Assembly (NCBI GenBank): GCA_033807695.1
Contig: CM066310.1
Location: forward strand, 1,054,001 to 1,118,000
From: Daedaleopsis sinensis
Lineage: Eukaryota; Basidiomycota; Agaricomycetes; Polyporales; Polyporaceae
DNA length: 64,000 bases
Reading direction: 5' to 3'
Positions within the stretch are counted from its first letter, which is position 1, and each line of letters opens with the position of its first letter. Under the pieces are notes generated by a model that ran no database searches, was not told where the DNA came from, and worked only from the letters and a program-made list of their open reading frames with translations. Made by a program: the position numbers and the translations under genes. Shown in pieces: positions 1-15,219 of the stretch.

Positions 1-816
1 GCATGCAGAGAGCGGGAGACAGGAGAGCGAAGCGTATCGTCGGAGTTGGTGGTTCGAAATAGGTCGGTGCATTTCGCGGCACATTTTGTAGCAAATATGG
101 GTACGTGGACTCCTCCTCCTAGGGTGCGAGACGAAGCTTCCCTTTAGGACTACGTGAAGAAACGTGGGTTCTGGTGTTCCCAGGGCAATATATCCGTCCA
201 CAGCACGAAGACGAGCTGAGCACGGTACATAATCCCGATGCATGAGAGTACGAAGGGGCTAGAACAAAGCTACCAGAACCCCGGAACGAACGTAAGGTTC
301 ATGCACGGAGACATCCGTTGGCCTCTTGACTGTGGCGAGTACAAGCGCCCTCAAGATCAAGCGCATCAACATATCTCATCTCGCGACCGCGTACTCGATG
401 AACTTGCACAAATAGTGCTAGTTCATCGCGTGCGACGATACTAAACCACGCAGCTGCGAGCAAATCCCTCCTACGTGTCGACCGTACAGTCGACAGCATG
501 TCTCAGGAATAGTGGTGGGCTACTGACACGTTCAGGTGGCGGGATCGTGCGGTCAAGTGCAACTATCTTATGGACGGCGGCCGATGCGAGACGGGAAAGG
601 CACGAGTCCCCGTTCCCATCGAGCATACATGCACCCGTCAAAGGACTAGAAGTCGACGTCAAGTGATGCATGACGGTATGCATCACTTCGCAGATGTGGA
701 ACAGCTTGTCGGACAGAGCGAAAAGTGTCCGAATCTTATAATGGCACCGTTCACATGCATCGCTCACAGCATGGGGAGGGGAAGGAGGCAAAGACAAAGA
801 GTGCGGAACGTCATGG
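1..816. other. No recognisable gene; expected PRE4 3' exons absent
   Basis: Both strands were read for the remaining exons of the proteasome beta-7 gene whose 5' part lies at 823-1456. The conserved C-terminal blocks of that family were not found, and nothing else is recognisable. The stretch is either an insertion inside a PRE4 intron that continues beyond the left edge, or unrelated DNA joined at a breakpoint near 820. Confidence 0.5.
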
Positions 817-822
817 ACGTAC

Positions 823-1456
823 CGTTTGCCGTCTCGGAAACCGCCGACAAGTATGGAGTTCCAGAGAGGGTTCATCTTGGACCGCCGTGAGTACATGACG
901 CGAGAGAGGTATTCGTGCACTTCTGCCGGGCCAAGGTCGTGGCCGTCGGCATGGGTAAACTGGTCGGTGACGATGTCATCGAGAAGAGATTGGATGGCTT
1001 GGAAGTCGGACATGTCGCCGGAGGCACCGATGACGGTGGAGTTGCCGACCTGGTGTAGACGTTGAATGTCCTTAAAGCGTGCGAGAGAGCCATATGACGC
1101 TGCCAACGAGGTATGAGGGGAAGAGAACACGAAATAAGGGTTATGCAGACGGACCGAGGTTGTCGGCAGCCATCATAATGCCATCCTTGAACTGAATAGC
1201 GAGGACTGATGTACCGGTGACAATGGGCTGTCTGATGTTGCAGGTAAGTAATGGAATGGGTCGATTGACGATGCGCCGTACTGTGTGTGCTGAACACCTT
1301 CTGCAAAAGTGTCCTTTGCGGCTGCGCGTTGGTGGATGGGATATGTGCCGTACGGGTCGAACGCATCGTTGCGCTGCGCAAGGTCAGAGTTGGTCTATCA
1401 TTTCAAGCAAGAAGCAGACGTACTGGGCGGCCCCAGTTTGTCGGAAAGTGGTCCAT
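823..1456 (-). CDS. PRE4: 20S proteasome subunit beta-7 (Pre4/PSMB4-like), 5' part only
   Basis: Minus-strand gene encoding the N-terminal ~159 residues of the proteasome core-particle beta-7 subunit, a non-catalytic ring subunit. Exons: 1456-1424, 1373-1282, 1231-1155, 1099-823; all junctions keep frame and use GT-AG. Recognisable blocks are the propeptide start MDHFPTNWGRP, QPIVTGTSVLA, MMAADNLASYGSLARFKDIQ, GASGDMSDFQ, EYLSRVMYSRRSK and NPLWNSILVGGFRDGK, all typical of Pre4. A good donor (gtacgt) follows at 822, but no matching downstream exon occurs before the left edge; the family needs about 100 more residues. The gene is therefore truncated here, or has an intron longer than 800 bases. 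It is head to head with PRP43, with about 200 bases between the start codons. Confidence 0.85.
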
Positions 1457-1662
1457 GGTCGTCGTCAAAGGCAGAGAGGAGGAGGACGCGTCCCTCAGCG
1501 AACGCGCGTCGTGCCTGTCCCACCCACGTGACCTCTAGCCTCCCCGCGTCTGCAATTTCCGGAGTTGGAGTTTGCTCTCCTCTTCGCCACAAGTTGCCTC
1601 CTCCCTCCTCCTTCCTCCTGAGTCTCTCTTTCTCACCTGTCTCATTGAGTACGACCGCAAAC

Positions 1663-4645
<2,983 letters not shown>

Positions 4646-5130
4646 GGTGGCTCGTGATAGCGGCCAGCGACGGGTCAGCCTCTTTGGTTGTTGTTCCTCC
4701 CGATAACAAGGTGTTGTAATGCTTAGCCAACGTCTGCGACTGCGTCATGCGATCTTGTAGAACTTAGACCTTATATAATTTCTTCGGCTCGTGCTGTTTG
4801 TCATCGACCGCTCCTAACGTTCAGCAAGGAATACAAGCCGGTCAAGGTTTACCAGGTGCGCTGTTATCGCGCTGCATATGGAAGGGGGATGCTGAAGCCT
4901 TTGCTTAAGGTTGACTTGCCGATTCCGCTCGTCAAGTCGCATTCCGCTTTTGCCACAAACATTCCCCGAATGGCGTGCTCCAGAAGGTGCCACAGACGGC
5001 AGAGGACAGTTGATTGAAACTCGATGTGCTCCGCCCCACCAGCTTCCCAAATATATAGTGCTGTCGACGTTAGGACTGTGCCTTCGATCGAACTCTACCC
5101 TTACGCGCAGCCGCTTGAGTTCGTGTCGGT
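4646..5130. other. Intergenic, no recognised gene
   Basis: Holds the 3' flank of PRP43 and about 400 bases without a recognisable coding exon. A broken upstream part of the sedolisin gene that follows may be hidden here, but no motif could be assigned. Confidence 0.4.
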
Positions 5131-5760
5131 TGTCACGGATTCCTATTTCCTCTGGTGGTAATTGCGATAGCGTGTCCTTCCATAGTGAACTCGTGACTAC
5201 TGCTGATCATGTTACCAGGCAGCAGTTATGAGGACGTCCTCTACGGGTCGATCTAAGTACCTCCTAAGAACTTCTTTCTAGCTCTCGTCGCCTGCATCTT
5301 GACGCCTAGTCGAAAGGATGGTTGGATGCCCGGTCAACAGAGCCGTCGTTGGTTTCTACAACGCGGGCGGCCGCGGGATCGCGGAGGTCTCGGCACAGGC
5401 GAAGGCGAAGGGCTTTGTGGTCAACCTCCAGGGCTGCTTCACGCTGGTGGATGAGACGAGCGCGGCGCAGTGACCGACGTTCGCGAGCACGGTCGCGCTG
5501 CTCGACGACCGACGGCTCAGCGCGGGGCGGCCCCCGCTGGGGATCTTGAACCCGCTGCTGTACTCGCGCGGGGCGGCGGCCTTGAACGACATCGCAGTCG
5601 GAAGCAACCTGGGCTGTGGCACGCAGGGTCTACTGGGTGGGATCAGATATGTGAGGGATGACTGACCCGGGGCAGCGAGTTCACTTACCCTTACCGGTAC
5701 ATTGGTCTGGAGACTTCCGACTACGAGAAGCTGCTCGAGATGGTCTCTCATCTGTCATGA
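5130..5760 (+). pseudogene. Sedolisin-type serine peptidase (S53, tripeptidyl-peptidase-like) remnant
   Basis: Positions 5340-5640 translate to the C-terminal catalytic region of fungal sedolisins: GFYNAGGRGIAEVSAQAKA, then TSAAQ, a TGA stop (5471-5473), and PTFASTVALLDDRRLSAGRP, PPLGILNPLLYSRGAAALND and GSNLGCGT in the same frame. The family signature around the catalytic serine (GTSA.SPTFA) is altered (ETSAAQ-stop-PTFA). A further block, ETSDYEKLLEMVSHLS then TGA at 5758, resembles the usual GTPDYEKLL end and probably followed an intron. An SSGG motif near 5149 may be the upstream SSGGFS block. No intact N-terminus or calcium-site context is visible, so this is a decayed copy. Confidence 0.72.
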
Positions 5761-8354
5761 GTGGCTATATGTGGGTGGTAGTCGGATCAGGGCGGGACTC
5801 CATCTGGCTGCAGGAGACTGGGACTTGTACGTGGAAGTTCACTTACCTCTTGTCAACTCGGACCAGAGCGGGCTCTCGGTCTGTTGAGCCTGCACTCTCA
5901 CGTTCCCGTCAGACGATTGGCCCCTCGGCTTTGTTTTACGCTGTTGCACTGGCATGATGTGTCTGTTGTTGCATTGTCGCGGAGAGCTGCTGCGATGGCC
6001 CTTCTGCATTAGTCCAACTGGTCCCAACTGTCAACTACACGCGAGCACCGCCTCGGGATGTTGATGGTTTGCTCGTCCGGCTGGGGATGGATCTCGCTGG
6101 CCTCTGAGTTACCAGCAGCTTCCCGGTGGGCTTCCCTCGTGAAATGATAACCAGATTCTGATGCCAGGCTGGAATATGACAAGTGTCAGTGTTGCGGGCG
6201 AACGTCGGTCGACTCGGAGAAAATAAAGACAGTTACGCACGGAGTTCAGTGTACTCTCGTATCAGTAAAAAAGACATGGTTGCACCTGGGTTGCACAGAC
6301 GTCCTTGTATTTCCAGGACGCTGATGACCGCATGCCGGCAAGTATTGCCATACTGTGTTCCGTGCAGAACATGAGAGGGTATCTGATTGACGTCCAATCC
6401 TGACATAATGGGTCGCCATTGGCTATGATGAGAGGACGTGTTCGGAGCACCAGTGACATCTGCTGTGAGCATGTTCCTCTTCAGGGCGCGTTTTCCCTAT
6501 CCGTGTAGATAGGTTGATCAAGCCGGAGATCAGAGCCGGACACTCGCCTCTACAGTTCTCGAGCCCTCTAAATGTACTTCGGAGGGCTTGACTCGCCCAG
6601 ATGGGGCTCTGGACGCTTCTTTTGCTGAGCATTCCCTGTCCGACCTATGTAGTGCTTGATATACTTCGTCCTCGGCACCCTAAATATCTGAGGATGCGGA
6701 GAAATACACTGAGAACGTACCTTATAGAAGTTATAGTAAGTCCCTTCTTGGGCGATCCGAGCCATGCGCATTCGATCCTTGAGCTGGAGTGCGCGCCATC
6801 GGGATGCGGTCGGATAGCAAGCAGCGTAGACAAGGGGAGGGGTCGTCCCCATTCTGACCATATTCTTCAGAGTACACACTGGTACTTGGACGCAGACCGT
6901 GACAGTGAGCACGCGATTGGTAGGTGGTACTATTTGGTAGAGTACAAGCAGGTGACTTGAGCTGAAAACCCTGGTCGCACGTTCCTATGTGCTATCACTG
7001 CGCGAGCGAGGACTCACCGACGTCTACACAACATACACGTCTCTTACCACGAGGACCAGTTGGCGGCGTGCTGACTTGGCGCATAGGTGCATGGGCGCAT
7101 GCTCGCCAGTGACATGTCAACAGCCTAGTGGTGCGATGGTTTTGAGTACGACCGCACCGCCGACCTTGAAAGCCTTACACCTCGAGGTGATTGCAAGTAC
7201 GATGCTCGAAAGCTTGAAGAGTACAACGGCCTCGATAAGCTAGCTGTTGCATAGAGGGAGAATCAAGTGGCGCATTAAAATCTTGAGGCTGGACAGAAGG
7301 ATCATATCGGAATGATGTGCACTTGTGCGCCCATGGGTAATACGCGTTGTCGTCATAGCCATAGCCATCTGCAACAGCACTCGGTCCCGCGTTTTACGCG
7401 GCGATGTTCGAGTGTAATAGAGACAGTGTGTGGCAGACCACATACCTGGATCTGCACCGCAGCTATATATGCAGGGATCGCTGAAGTGATTATCCGCGCT
7501 GGACACAAAGACAGCGCCAACTTAAGTTGGTCGTCGAATCCGACTTGGAGGCGCCTCCATCATGCACTGCCCTTGAAATGGACCACCGTGACCTCTTATT
7601 AGACTTAGTCTCCTTTCCCTTTCTGGACCTGCGCACCTTCATCGGAGTCATTGTTCAACGTTCAACGCTCGTTGAGTGCCGCGCGTAGCTCGCTATAAGT
7701 GTATGGGAAGGGCGGGGTGCCTGGAAAAGCATGGACGAATAAGAAGGCGAGTGAATATGATTTCATTTAGTCCACATTCTCACAGTGTAATCAGGTTGCC
7801 ATCCAGCCCCGTCGTCCGTGGTTGTGATGCAGTACTTACCGCCAACTATTTGATGGATGGCCGGGGCGTGGTCCTGGGTCTGCCATAATCCGAATAAGTA
7901 TACTTGTCGTCAAAGCCAGTGTTGCGACATACGGGCGAACAGCGCGACTAGGACGCCTAGTTGCGGGTTGAACTTTTGAAGCAGACTTACGAGGACAACG
8001 AGGAAAATGGAGCGTGCAGACCGACGGAGGTAAGTAGAGATAACGAACAGCCACGGCGGAGAGCCAATGGGAGCCAGGGTAGAGATCATTTGAGAGGAAG
8101 ATGCAAACAACGAGACGACTAGCGGTAGCCGCCTGCCCCTGACGCAACCCCGGACTAGTTACCCGGCCAACTCGCCCTTCTTCCCGCCCCCTCCCTTCCG
8201 CCGTCGTTGGTTGTCGTCCGCCTTCATGTTCTGACGCTGGGCGTTCTCTCTCTACCCTCCACCAATCCTTTATTTTCCAATCCTTTTGCTCACTGTGGTC
8301 TCTGGGGACTTTTCATCCATCCTGTCTCGCTCCGTCTCCTGGTTCTCCTAGCCG
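5761..8354. other. 2.6 kb intergenic stretch, no confident gene
   Basis: Many short open frames on both strands, none with a domain I recognise. The most exon-like stretch is minus 6880-6720 (YPTASRWRALQLKDRMRMAR followed by IAQEGTYYNFYK and a gtacgt donor), which could be one exon of a small protein; I could not extend it in either direction. The last few hundred bases before 8355 are pyrimidine-rich, as expected of a promoter and 5' UTR. Confidence 0.4.
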
Positions 8355-10395
8355 ATGCACATGGACTCCCTTGGTCGAATATTGGCTCTCTTCTTCTTCT
8401 CATCCTTCTTCATTCTCCGCTGCCGAGCCGGCCATGCTTTTAACTGGGGGTTTGGGCCCAACGTACGTCCTACGTCATCTCCTAATCGCTCAAACACGAA
8501 AACGAACTTGTCTTCCCCCAGTTTGTCCAGACGTCATTCAGAGAATGTGACAGACGCAGCATCGGCCTTATTCCACTCAATGACTCAACGACTGACCTCG
8601 GCATACCCCCATACTTCATGATGGCCTTCGCGCCAGGCGGCGTTACCGTCGTCACACCTCTCGGGGGGGACCCATCCCAACTATCATGGCAAGTACAGAG
8701 CCGCAAAGGTACGTCTCCTGCTAGCCCCATCCGCTCAATCGCGATATGTACGCACGTACCCGTGTCCTTCACAGGCTCCAAGTTGCTCCTCACTGTCATT
8801 GACTCGGTCGGCCAAACTGGCGGCTTCACGAGCCAGTTCTTCGACGTCGTCGGTATGTGCAATTGTGGCACCGTTATTTTTGGTATATCCATCTAATCAT
8901 ACACGGTGCGTATTCTTAGCGGGCGATACCTCCTGCCAGCCTCCAGCCCCGTCAAATCCACCCACGGTCACCGCCAACGTCACCAGTACTATCAACACCT
9001 GCGAGCCATGGGGACTCACTATCGACGGCGGTGTCAAGCCTTACAACATCACACTCGCAGCCATTCGTTCTCCTGTCATCACGAACGTCACGCTTGGTCC
9101 TGAGGACGACGTCTTCACTTTCATCGACCGTGCTGACCCCGGGACACAACTGCTCGGTGAGTGTCCAGAGCCCTCTCTTCTTGAGCGCTTGTCTGATAGT
9201 TGCCATGTTTCAGCCGCTGTTGTAGATGCGTCAGTAACATTTCCACTCGTGCGGACGTTTTCGACTAATTCAGTTTGTTTCATATAGAACAGGACAGTGG
9301 GGACTTTCCTCCCAAGTAGTCAATACAGCGGGAGCGACAGACACGACCTGTCCCGGCCTCAACTCAGTATCTCTGACGCGAGCTGAGGTGCAGGAGCAGG
9401 CTGCGGCCGCCGCGGCGCTCGTGGCTGCCAACGCTCGCAAAGCGAAAACGACAGCAGTCGCACTGGGCATCGTGTTCGGGCTGATCATGCCCTTGATCCT
9501 CGCGGGCATCGCTTTCTGGTGGTGGCGCCGTAGGAAGGTGCGCTCCGGAGTAGTGGGAGGGCAGGACGCGCGACCCCGCCCATGGGACACGGAGATCCAA
9601 CAGCGGACGATGGAGCGGCCCAGCCTCAACTTGGATACCAGCATCGTGCGCATTTCCTCACAGATCCGCCCCTCGCCGTCCTGGGTCGTCGACGCCAACC
9701 GCGTTCCCGACCGCAACACCGACAGCCCGACATCGATCGACATGGCGTCCACCGAGCTCGGCGCGTCCACCGTGCCCACGCCCTTCCTTACCTCCGTCCA
9801 GGTCCAGTCCGCGGCGGCGTCCATGATTCGCTCGCCCGTGTCCCAGCTCCCCCAGTCCGCGGTGTCGATGTCGACGCGTTCGCCGCTCGTGGCGCCAGAG
9901 CCGGCCGCGGCGACACCAAACTCTACCTCCCCCGCAGCGACGCTCTCCCCCGCGCAGCGGTACCGCAAAGTGCTCGAGGCGTACGCGGAGGCGCAGGCTG
10001 CGCGCACGCGTCTCGTCGCGGCCGCGGGCTCGGGCTCGCCCCCGCCCTCCAGCCCAAGAAGCTTGATCGCGAACGGGCTCCCAGGGCCGGCCTCGCGCCG
10101 CCCTCCCGTGCACCGGTCGCAGTCGGCGGACGTTCGGATCGGCTCGAGATCGTTCCCATCGCAGCCCGTGCAAAGACGAGCGGGCTCGTCGTTGCGCCTG
10201 CCGCCGGTGGCAGCGATCCCCGAGGTCGGGCTGGACATCATCATCCAACACCGCGATGGGGGCATCGTCGAGGAGCTCCCGCCGCCGTACCCTGCGGATA
10301 TGCGGTATCCTGGCTCCCCCGGAGGAGACGAGCCAGTCGTCGAGCCCAGTGTCGTAGGCAGCGGCAGTGTGGGCAGAGTAACAGAAGTCGGTTGA
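8355..10395 (+). CDS. Single-pass membrane protein with secreted N-terminal domain
   Basis: Six exons: 8355-8462, 8522-8708, 8775-8852, 8920-9156, 9214-9229, 9288-10395, giving 577 residues. The N-terminus is a signal peptide (GRILALFFFSSFFILRCRAG). An ectodomain of about 240 residues follows, with N-glycosylation sequons (NVTSTINTC, NITL, NVTL) and paired cysteines, then an alanine-rich linker, one transmembrane helix near residues 265-288 (VALGIVFGLIMPLILAGIAF) and a WWWRRRK stop-transfer. The cytoplasmic tail of about 290 residues is rich in Ser, Pro and Ala and of low complexity. Exon 5 is only 16 bases, but it restores DATGQWGLSSQ. Layout matches an abundant family of uncharacterised mushroom surface proteins; function unknown. 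A second ATG six bases on (8361) is an equally good start. Confidence 0.82.
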
Positions 10396-10797
10396 TCCCA
10401 GAGAGTCCTGGCCACCTGCATCGGTGGTTCAAGCAGGAGCTGACCCCTTTTTTGGCTTCGGAAGATGGTTGCGATCCCCACTTTATTCCCCCCCTTAACT
10501 TACTGTGTACCACCGTGTGCGCCTTTGCTTCTGCCGACCTGCTAGTCTCAGGCCCCTTTCTTTCCGCATGGTGGCGGGCTGACTACTGCATGTTGTTCAC
10601 CGCAGTTGTAGTAGCCGACTGTTGACGCCTTTGACGTTCCTTCCCTCCTGTACCGTAGCATGTGTGTATGATAGTAGGCTATATAAGGTATGACAGGAAG
10701 AGCGACGCAGGATTGGGACCTGAAAGTTGAAAGGCATAGCAGTACGGATAACAGCATACTGTGAATGGGAAGCTCAGGATAAGGACACGGTGAGTAG
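10396..10797. other. Intergenic, convergent 3' ends
   Basis: Lies between the stop of the plus-strand membrane protein and the stop of the minus-strand F-box gene. Only 3' UTR and terminator sequence is expected; no gene seen. Confidence 0.5.
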
Positions 10798-12429
10798 TTA
10801 CACCGACATCTCATCCTCAGCAGGCTCCCAGCCTTCGTACTCCTGCCAAGCTTCCAATGTGGCGAACTTGACGGTTTCCCGCAAGTTGGGGAACAACGTG
10901 TGTAAGAACGCCGTGACACCCTCGTCCTCGTCCTCCTCTAGTACATACTCTGCTAGGACCGGGTCAACCACTTCACGGAACTCCGTAAACGCGAGAGTCC
11001 GCAAAGGGTGAGACTCGGAGGCTGAGACGCTAGTGTTCTCTAGATATGGGAGGGCTCCCATGTCCAGACTGTACACCTCGAGGGAGACGAGCCGGGGGCA
11101 GTGGCGTGCGACATGCAAGAGGGACCGTGCGGTCAGGGAATACGAATCCTTGACGTTGACCTCTAGGTGTCGCAATCGCGGGAATGCCTTGGCGATGGCG
11201 AGAATGTCATCGTCGGTGAAGTCGACGCTGCCGCCGAAACACTGCATGCAAACGGATATCTCCTCGAGCTCCCGAAGAGCCAGGCAAGGGCGGAAGATAT
11301 CAGAGAACGACCGGAGCCCGCCGACTGGAGCTCTGACATGTATCGGCGTTCGATGGTAGCCTTTCCGCTGTTTGAGCACGAGCTTGCGGAGCCCGGGGAA
11401 GGACGAGGAGATGGTTTGCAAGGAGTCGGCGAGCGAGGTGGAGGGTATGGGCTTGTCGTAGCCGTGCAGCGCCAACACGAGCGACCGCAGGGACGGGGAA
11501 CGCAAGGCGGACAGGAGGAGCGAGATCTGCTTCCATAGTCCTACGCACTCAAGGCGGCGTAGCGTGGGGAGGTGGATCATCGTGAGGCCGTCCTCCTTGA
11601 GACCGGAGACGTTAGCGACGAGTCCTTCCAAGGAGAACGATGTCGAGAGCAGGTCCCATTCGGAAGGCGTGAGTGCACACTGGCAGGTGCCCCCCGGGGA
11701 GAGTGTTAGGTGACGGATGCCGTGCCGGAGCCCAGCGAGGTCCTTCAAGAGCGTCCCGGCGCGGCCGGGATAGCCCTTCAGGGAAAAAAATTGAAGGGCG
11801 GGGAAAATGGAAGTTAGACCATCGACGACTGTGTCAAACGCTTCACAAGGGCTTGGGAAACTTTGGGAATAGATAGAGAGGCTCTTCAGCGTCCTGGGTG
11901 CCATGAGCAGGGGATTTGCATTGCAACTTATGTGCTGAATCCACGACAGTGTCTTCAGCGAAGATAGGACAGCGAAGTTCTTGTTGAGTGCGAACAGCGT
12001 CTCGATGAGAAGGCCTTCGTTGTCCTGGACGTGCCATATAGTGATATGTTTGACGCGCTCGGCACAGGCGAGGAACCTGGTCCACACTATAGGGTCCTTA
12101 AATGGTGCCCTGTCTATGATCTGAAAACATTTAGTCAGCCATAAGCAATGCCACTCATCAAAGCTTCATATGAGTACCGCTCGCATGTGGTCATTGTAAG
12201 GTTTGTGAGTCCATGGCATGAGAAGCGTCCACAAAGGGCACAGGCCGTCGAGTTTGCGCCATAATACTCGTGATGCGACGTAGCTTGTGTTGCGGCAAAC
12301 ACGGGCAACAGATGCGCATGCAGCCCGTCCCTGTTTGTCGCGACTTGGATCAAGCTCCTCCAGAACGACCTCGAGCGTATCAACACACTCCAGCACAGGA
12401 TGCCGCCGCAGAACAGTTGAGGACCCCAT
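10798..12429 (-). CDS. F-box / leucine-rich-repeat-like protein
   Basis: Two exons, 12429-12178 and 12120-10798, joined in phase 0 across a 57-base intron (gtactc...ttttcag), giving 524 residues. The N-terminal ~60 residues (HPVLECVDTLEVVLEELDPS, ASVARVCRNTSYVASRVLWR) match the layout of a mushroom F-box: hydrophobic helices with VCR, then VLW. The rest is a string of imperfect leucine-rich segments (LKTLSWIQHISCN, LRHLEVNVKDSYSLTARSLL, CPRLVSLEVYS), as in the very large Agaricomycete F-box/LRR families. Such proteins link substrates to SCF ubiquitin ligases through Skp1. The C-terminus is acidic. The substrate cannot be inferred. Confidence 0.8.
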
Positions 12430-13794
12430 CAGGAGGACGGCGGAAGCCGGGACTGAGTGCAGAACATAGTACTAGGTTAGAGCTGAGTCGACCGGGTCGG
12501 CCCACGACATTCTTGAACTAGTACTAGGAGTGCTTACGAGTTGCAAGGTTTGAACTGTCAGGACAGAGGAGTGATGTTTGCCCTCGCGTGCGTTTAGGGC
12601 CGAAATTTCCAGTCAAAGCTGGGTTGTTATAATGTTTAGGTTGAGATCTACAGTGGTTGTGGTTGTGGGAGGTGGTTGGGTGCCAAGCGTTCGATGGAGT
12701 TGCAAACGCCTAAACCGGTCACAATGTCAAACTCGGACAATAGCGGACGATGCCGAGGTACTATGTCGGTATTTAGGGTAACCCCATCCGGTCATATCTG
12801 GGTGAGTTTGGAAATACGGGAGGCAAAGATGGACATTTGAGGGCAAAAATGGCCCATGGGAATGTATCAGAAAGCGACGGATGGGGCTAAAGTTGCCATA
12901 GACGGCTGTCGGATGGGCAAAAGACAGCGAATAGATGCTTAGTCATCTAGATTGGGGTAGGGCAATTTCCGACATTAGCGCTTACTCTTGAGCGCTTGAG
13001 CACCGTCCAACGACGGACCCTTCAAGCAAGTTTGCATACTTATTGGCTATCGACGGGCGAGTACTAGTACTAATAGTGTGTCTCTACAAACTTCGGGTTG
13101 GAGCTAGTCATTGTACACTTGTGCAGACAAGGATACTTCGCTAAGTCATGTATTCATCCAGATCTATTGGTCGCAACTATTAAGTATCTCAAGTTGTCAA
13201 CAGATGTTACCGCCAGTCCCCACCACATAAGTACTAGTCTCCGTGGGGCACGGTTGAGCTCGCTACGCAGCCCACAGAGTACAGATATTCTGCCAGCCTG
13301 CTGAGGAACCCTTATCGAAGCTTTAAAGGAAGGAGTAAGATGCAGAGTCGGACTGAGGCGCACAACAGGGCGTTGAGTTGAGACGCCGAAGAGCTATAGG
13401 CGCCCCAACCACACTCTGGTCACGGTTAGGCTGTCGACGCCGACAGCTCTCGCAAAACGTCACCAACTGGGCTCAAAGTTCTCACAGACATTTAGGATGT
13501 AGCATCCACCGTCTATGACAACTCTGAGGCTGATACAACCAATTTTAGAGCTCCTATGAGAGATCCAATTTACGGGCGCCTGGATTCTGTGTACCGTAAC
13601 ATTTGTACATGTTTGTCCCGGCGAAGTGCACTGGGCTCACGCCTAACCGGTATGCTCGCTTCGCTCACAATTATACATACGTGATTATACCATATGTAAA
13701 CCCGCGAATAGCTCGCTATAGCCTATTAGGCTCGTAACCTAGGCTCGTGAACCAGCCTCTAGTTCCCGGAAGATAGTCGTTCCTACAGAATAGA
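12430..13794. other. Intergenic, no recognised gene
   Basis: About 1.4 kb with frequent stops in all frames and no domain recognised. It separates the F-box gene from the small inverted-repeat element at 13795. Confidence 0.45.
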
Positions 13795-14534
13795 GGCTGG
13801 AAGTTCTTGTGAGAGGGGGTGCAGATGACCCCCGTGGGAACGTCGGAGATTGAACATGCCGACGGCAGATTCGCCTTGAAGTCTTTCCGCGTCTATTCAC
13901 GCGTCGCGACGCGTATATCCACCTCTCACTCAACAGTAACGCGACCATGTTCACAAGGCTAGTGCCCAGTTGTACTAGTAGACATCATGATAAAAACACA
14001 GATTTGTTGTAGTTAGCTGGAGAAACCCCTGATTCAACCATCAGTCACAGTGCACTACTTATGATTCAAGTTGATTCTTAGCGCGGAGCCTGCTCAGACC
14101 ATGTACAGCAGCGTGCGACCGCAGATGGGCACCATGCACTGTTTGAATAACTCAAAGGCGCTCGCACGACGAGAGTTTCTGCGTAACCGGGTGTAGCACT
14201 GAGGACTTTCAGAAGAGATCGCAATCGTGAATAGAGTCGAGTCCGTGCGCGGGCTGGAAGTCACGAGCAGCGACGATGCGGCACTTTTCCTGTAGTTTCT
14301 CGAGTTTCTCGGACGTGATGGTGGACACATCAGGCCACATTGGCGATGTCTAAGATATCAGGATCATATAGAAGGTACTTATACGAGGTAGTACAGGCAT
14401 GAGTACGTCGCGGACGAAGCTGAGTCCGAGGCGCGGCCAGCGTCTCATACATTCTGGCACAGTGCCGTCGGCATGTTAATCTCCGACGTTCCCACGGGGG
14501 TCATCTGCACCCCCTCTCACAAGAACTTTCAGCC
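13795..14534. mobile_element. Non-autonomous element with ~74-base terminal inverted repeats
   Basis: The left arm 13795-13868 and the right arm 14462-14534 are near-identical inverted copies (core ttcttgtgagagggggtgca ... cccccgtgggaacgtcggag), differing by about four bases and one gap. The 590-base interior has no convincing coding sequence. A 740-base length with long inverted arms and no transposase fits a foldback or MITE-like DNA element. I could not identify a target duplication. Confidence 0.65.
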
Positions 14535-14668
14535 TATCGTAACCAGCCGTTCGGGTCCATCGTTTCGCACTCCGCCGTCACGTCACGACCGACTGGTTCG
14601 AGTCTAAGATCTAGGGCCCAGGGGCTTCAAGATAAAACCGCTAAGTACGTGTTCACTCGGGCCGCTCT

Positions 14669-14920
14669 CTAGCCTCCGTAGCTGACCATATATATAGAAA
14701 TGGACGACAGTCGATCCATTGGTGTCACCTAGCCAGGTTTCAACATCCCTTTGTTCAATGTTCCCTATCACCGACGGCGCCATGAACATAAGCTCTTCTT
14801 CCTTGCTAAATAAGTAAGTATAGTCTCCGTAGCTAACTGAGATGAAAAGATGACAGTCAATCTTTCTTTTTAGTCTCTGTAGCCAACCAAGATAGAAAGA
14901 TGACAGTCGATCTTTCTTTA
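14669..14920. repeat. 50-base direct repeats upstream of the first P450
   Basis: Two adjacent copies, 14821-14870 and 14871-14920, each run from tagtctcygtagc to gacagtcratctttctt. A third, more diverged copy is at about 14669-14720. They lie 300-550 bases before the P450 start codon, so they could be promoter elements or simply a local duplication. Confidence 0.7.
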
Positions 14921-15181
14921 AGTATCGCGTATAGAGGGGTTTGGATCCAGATTGTTACTGATTCTGATCGACCCATCCATAAATGGGGACTTTGAGACCT
15001 CCACGGGTCTTGGTATTGGTATGAGACTAATCTGCATCTTCTAGTCCCGTTCAGGTCTTTTAGCTTGCTTTCGTAATGGACTCCTCACTCTCGGAAACTC
15101 GAGGAGGCTTATATATGGTCCTGAGCTTCCCAGTGTTCAAAAGTACCGTTTCGGTTTGAACCTTTGGACTCATCTGCTTCC

Positions 15182-15210
15182 TCCTCCTCCTCCTCCTCCT
15201 CCTCCTCCTA
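15182..15210 (+). repeat. (CTC)n microsatellite in the 5' UTR
   Basis: Nine or so tandem CTC units end just before the ATG of the first P450 gene (15220). A pyrimidine-rich leader is common in fungal 5' UTRs. Confidence 0.85.
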
Positions 15211-15219
15211 CTAGTTGCA

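Noticed and set aside
9270..10481. 403-residue minus-strand frame
   Set aside because: Antisense to the long last exon of the membrane-protein gene, which has a clear transmembrane segment and better context.
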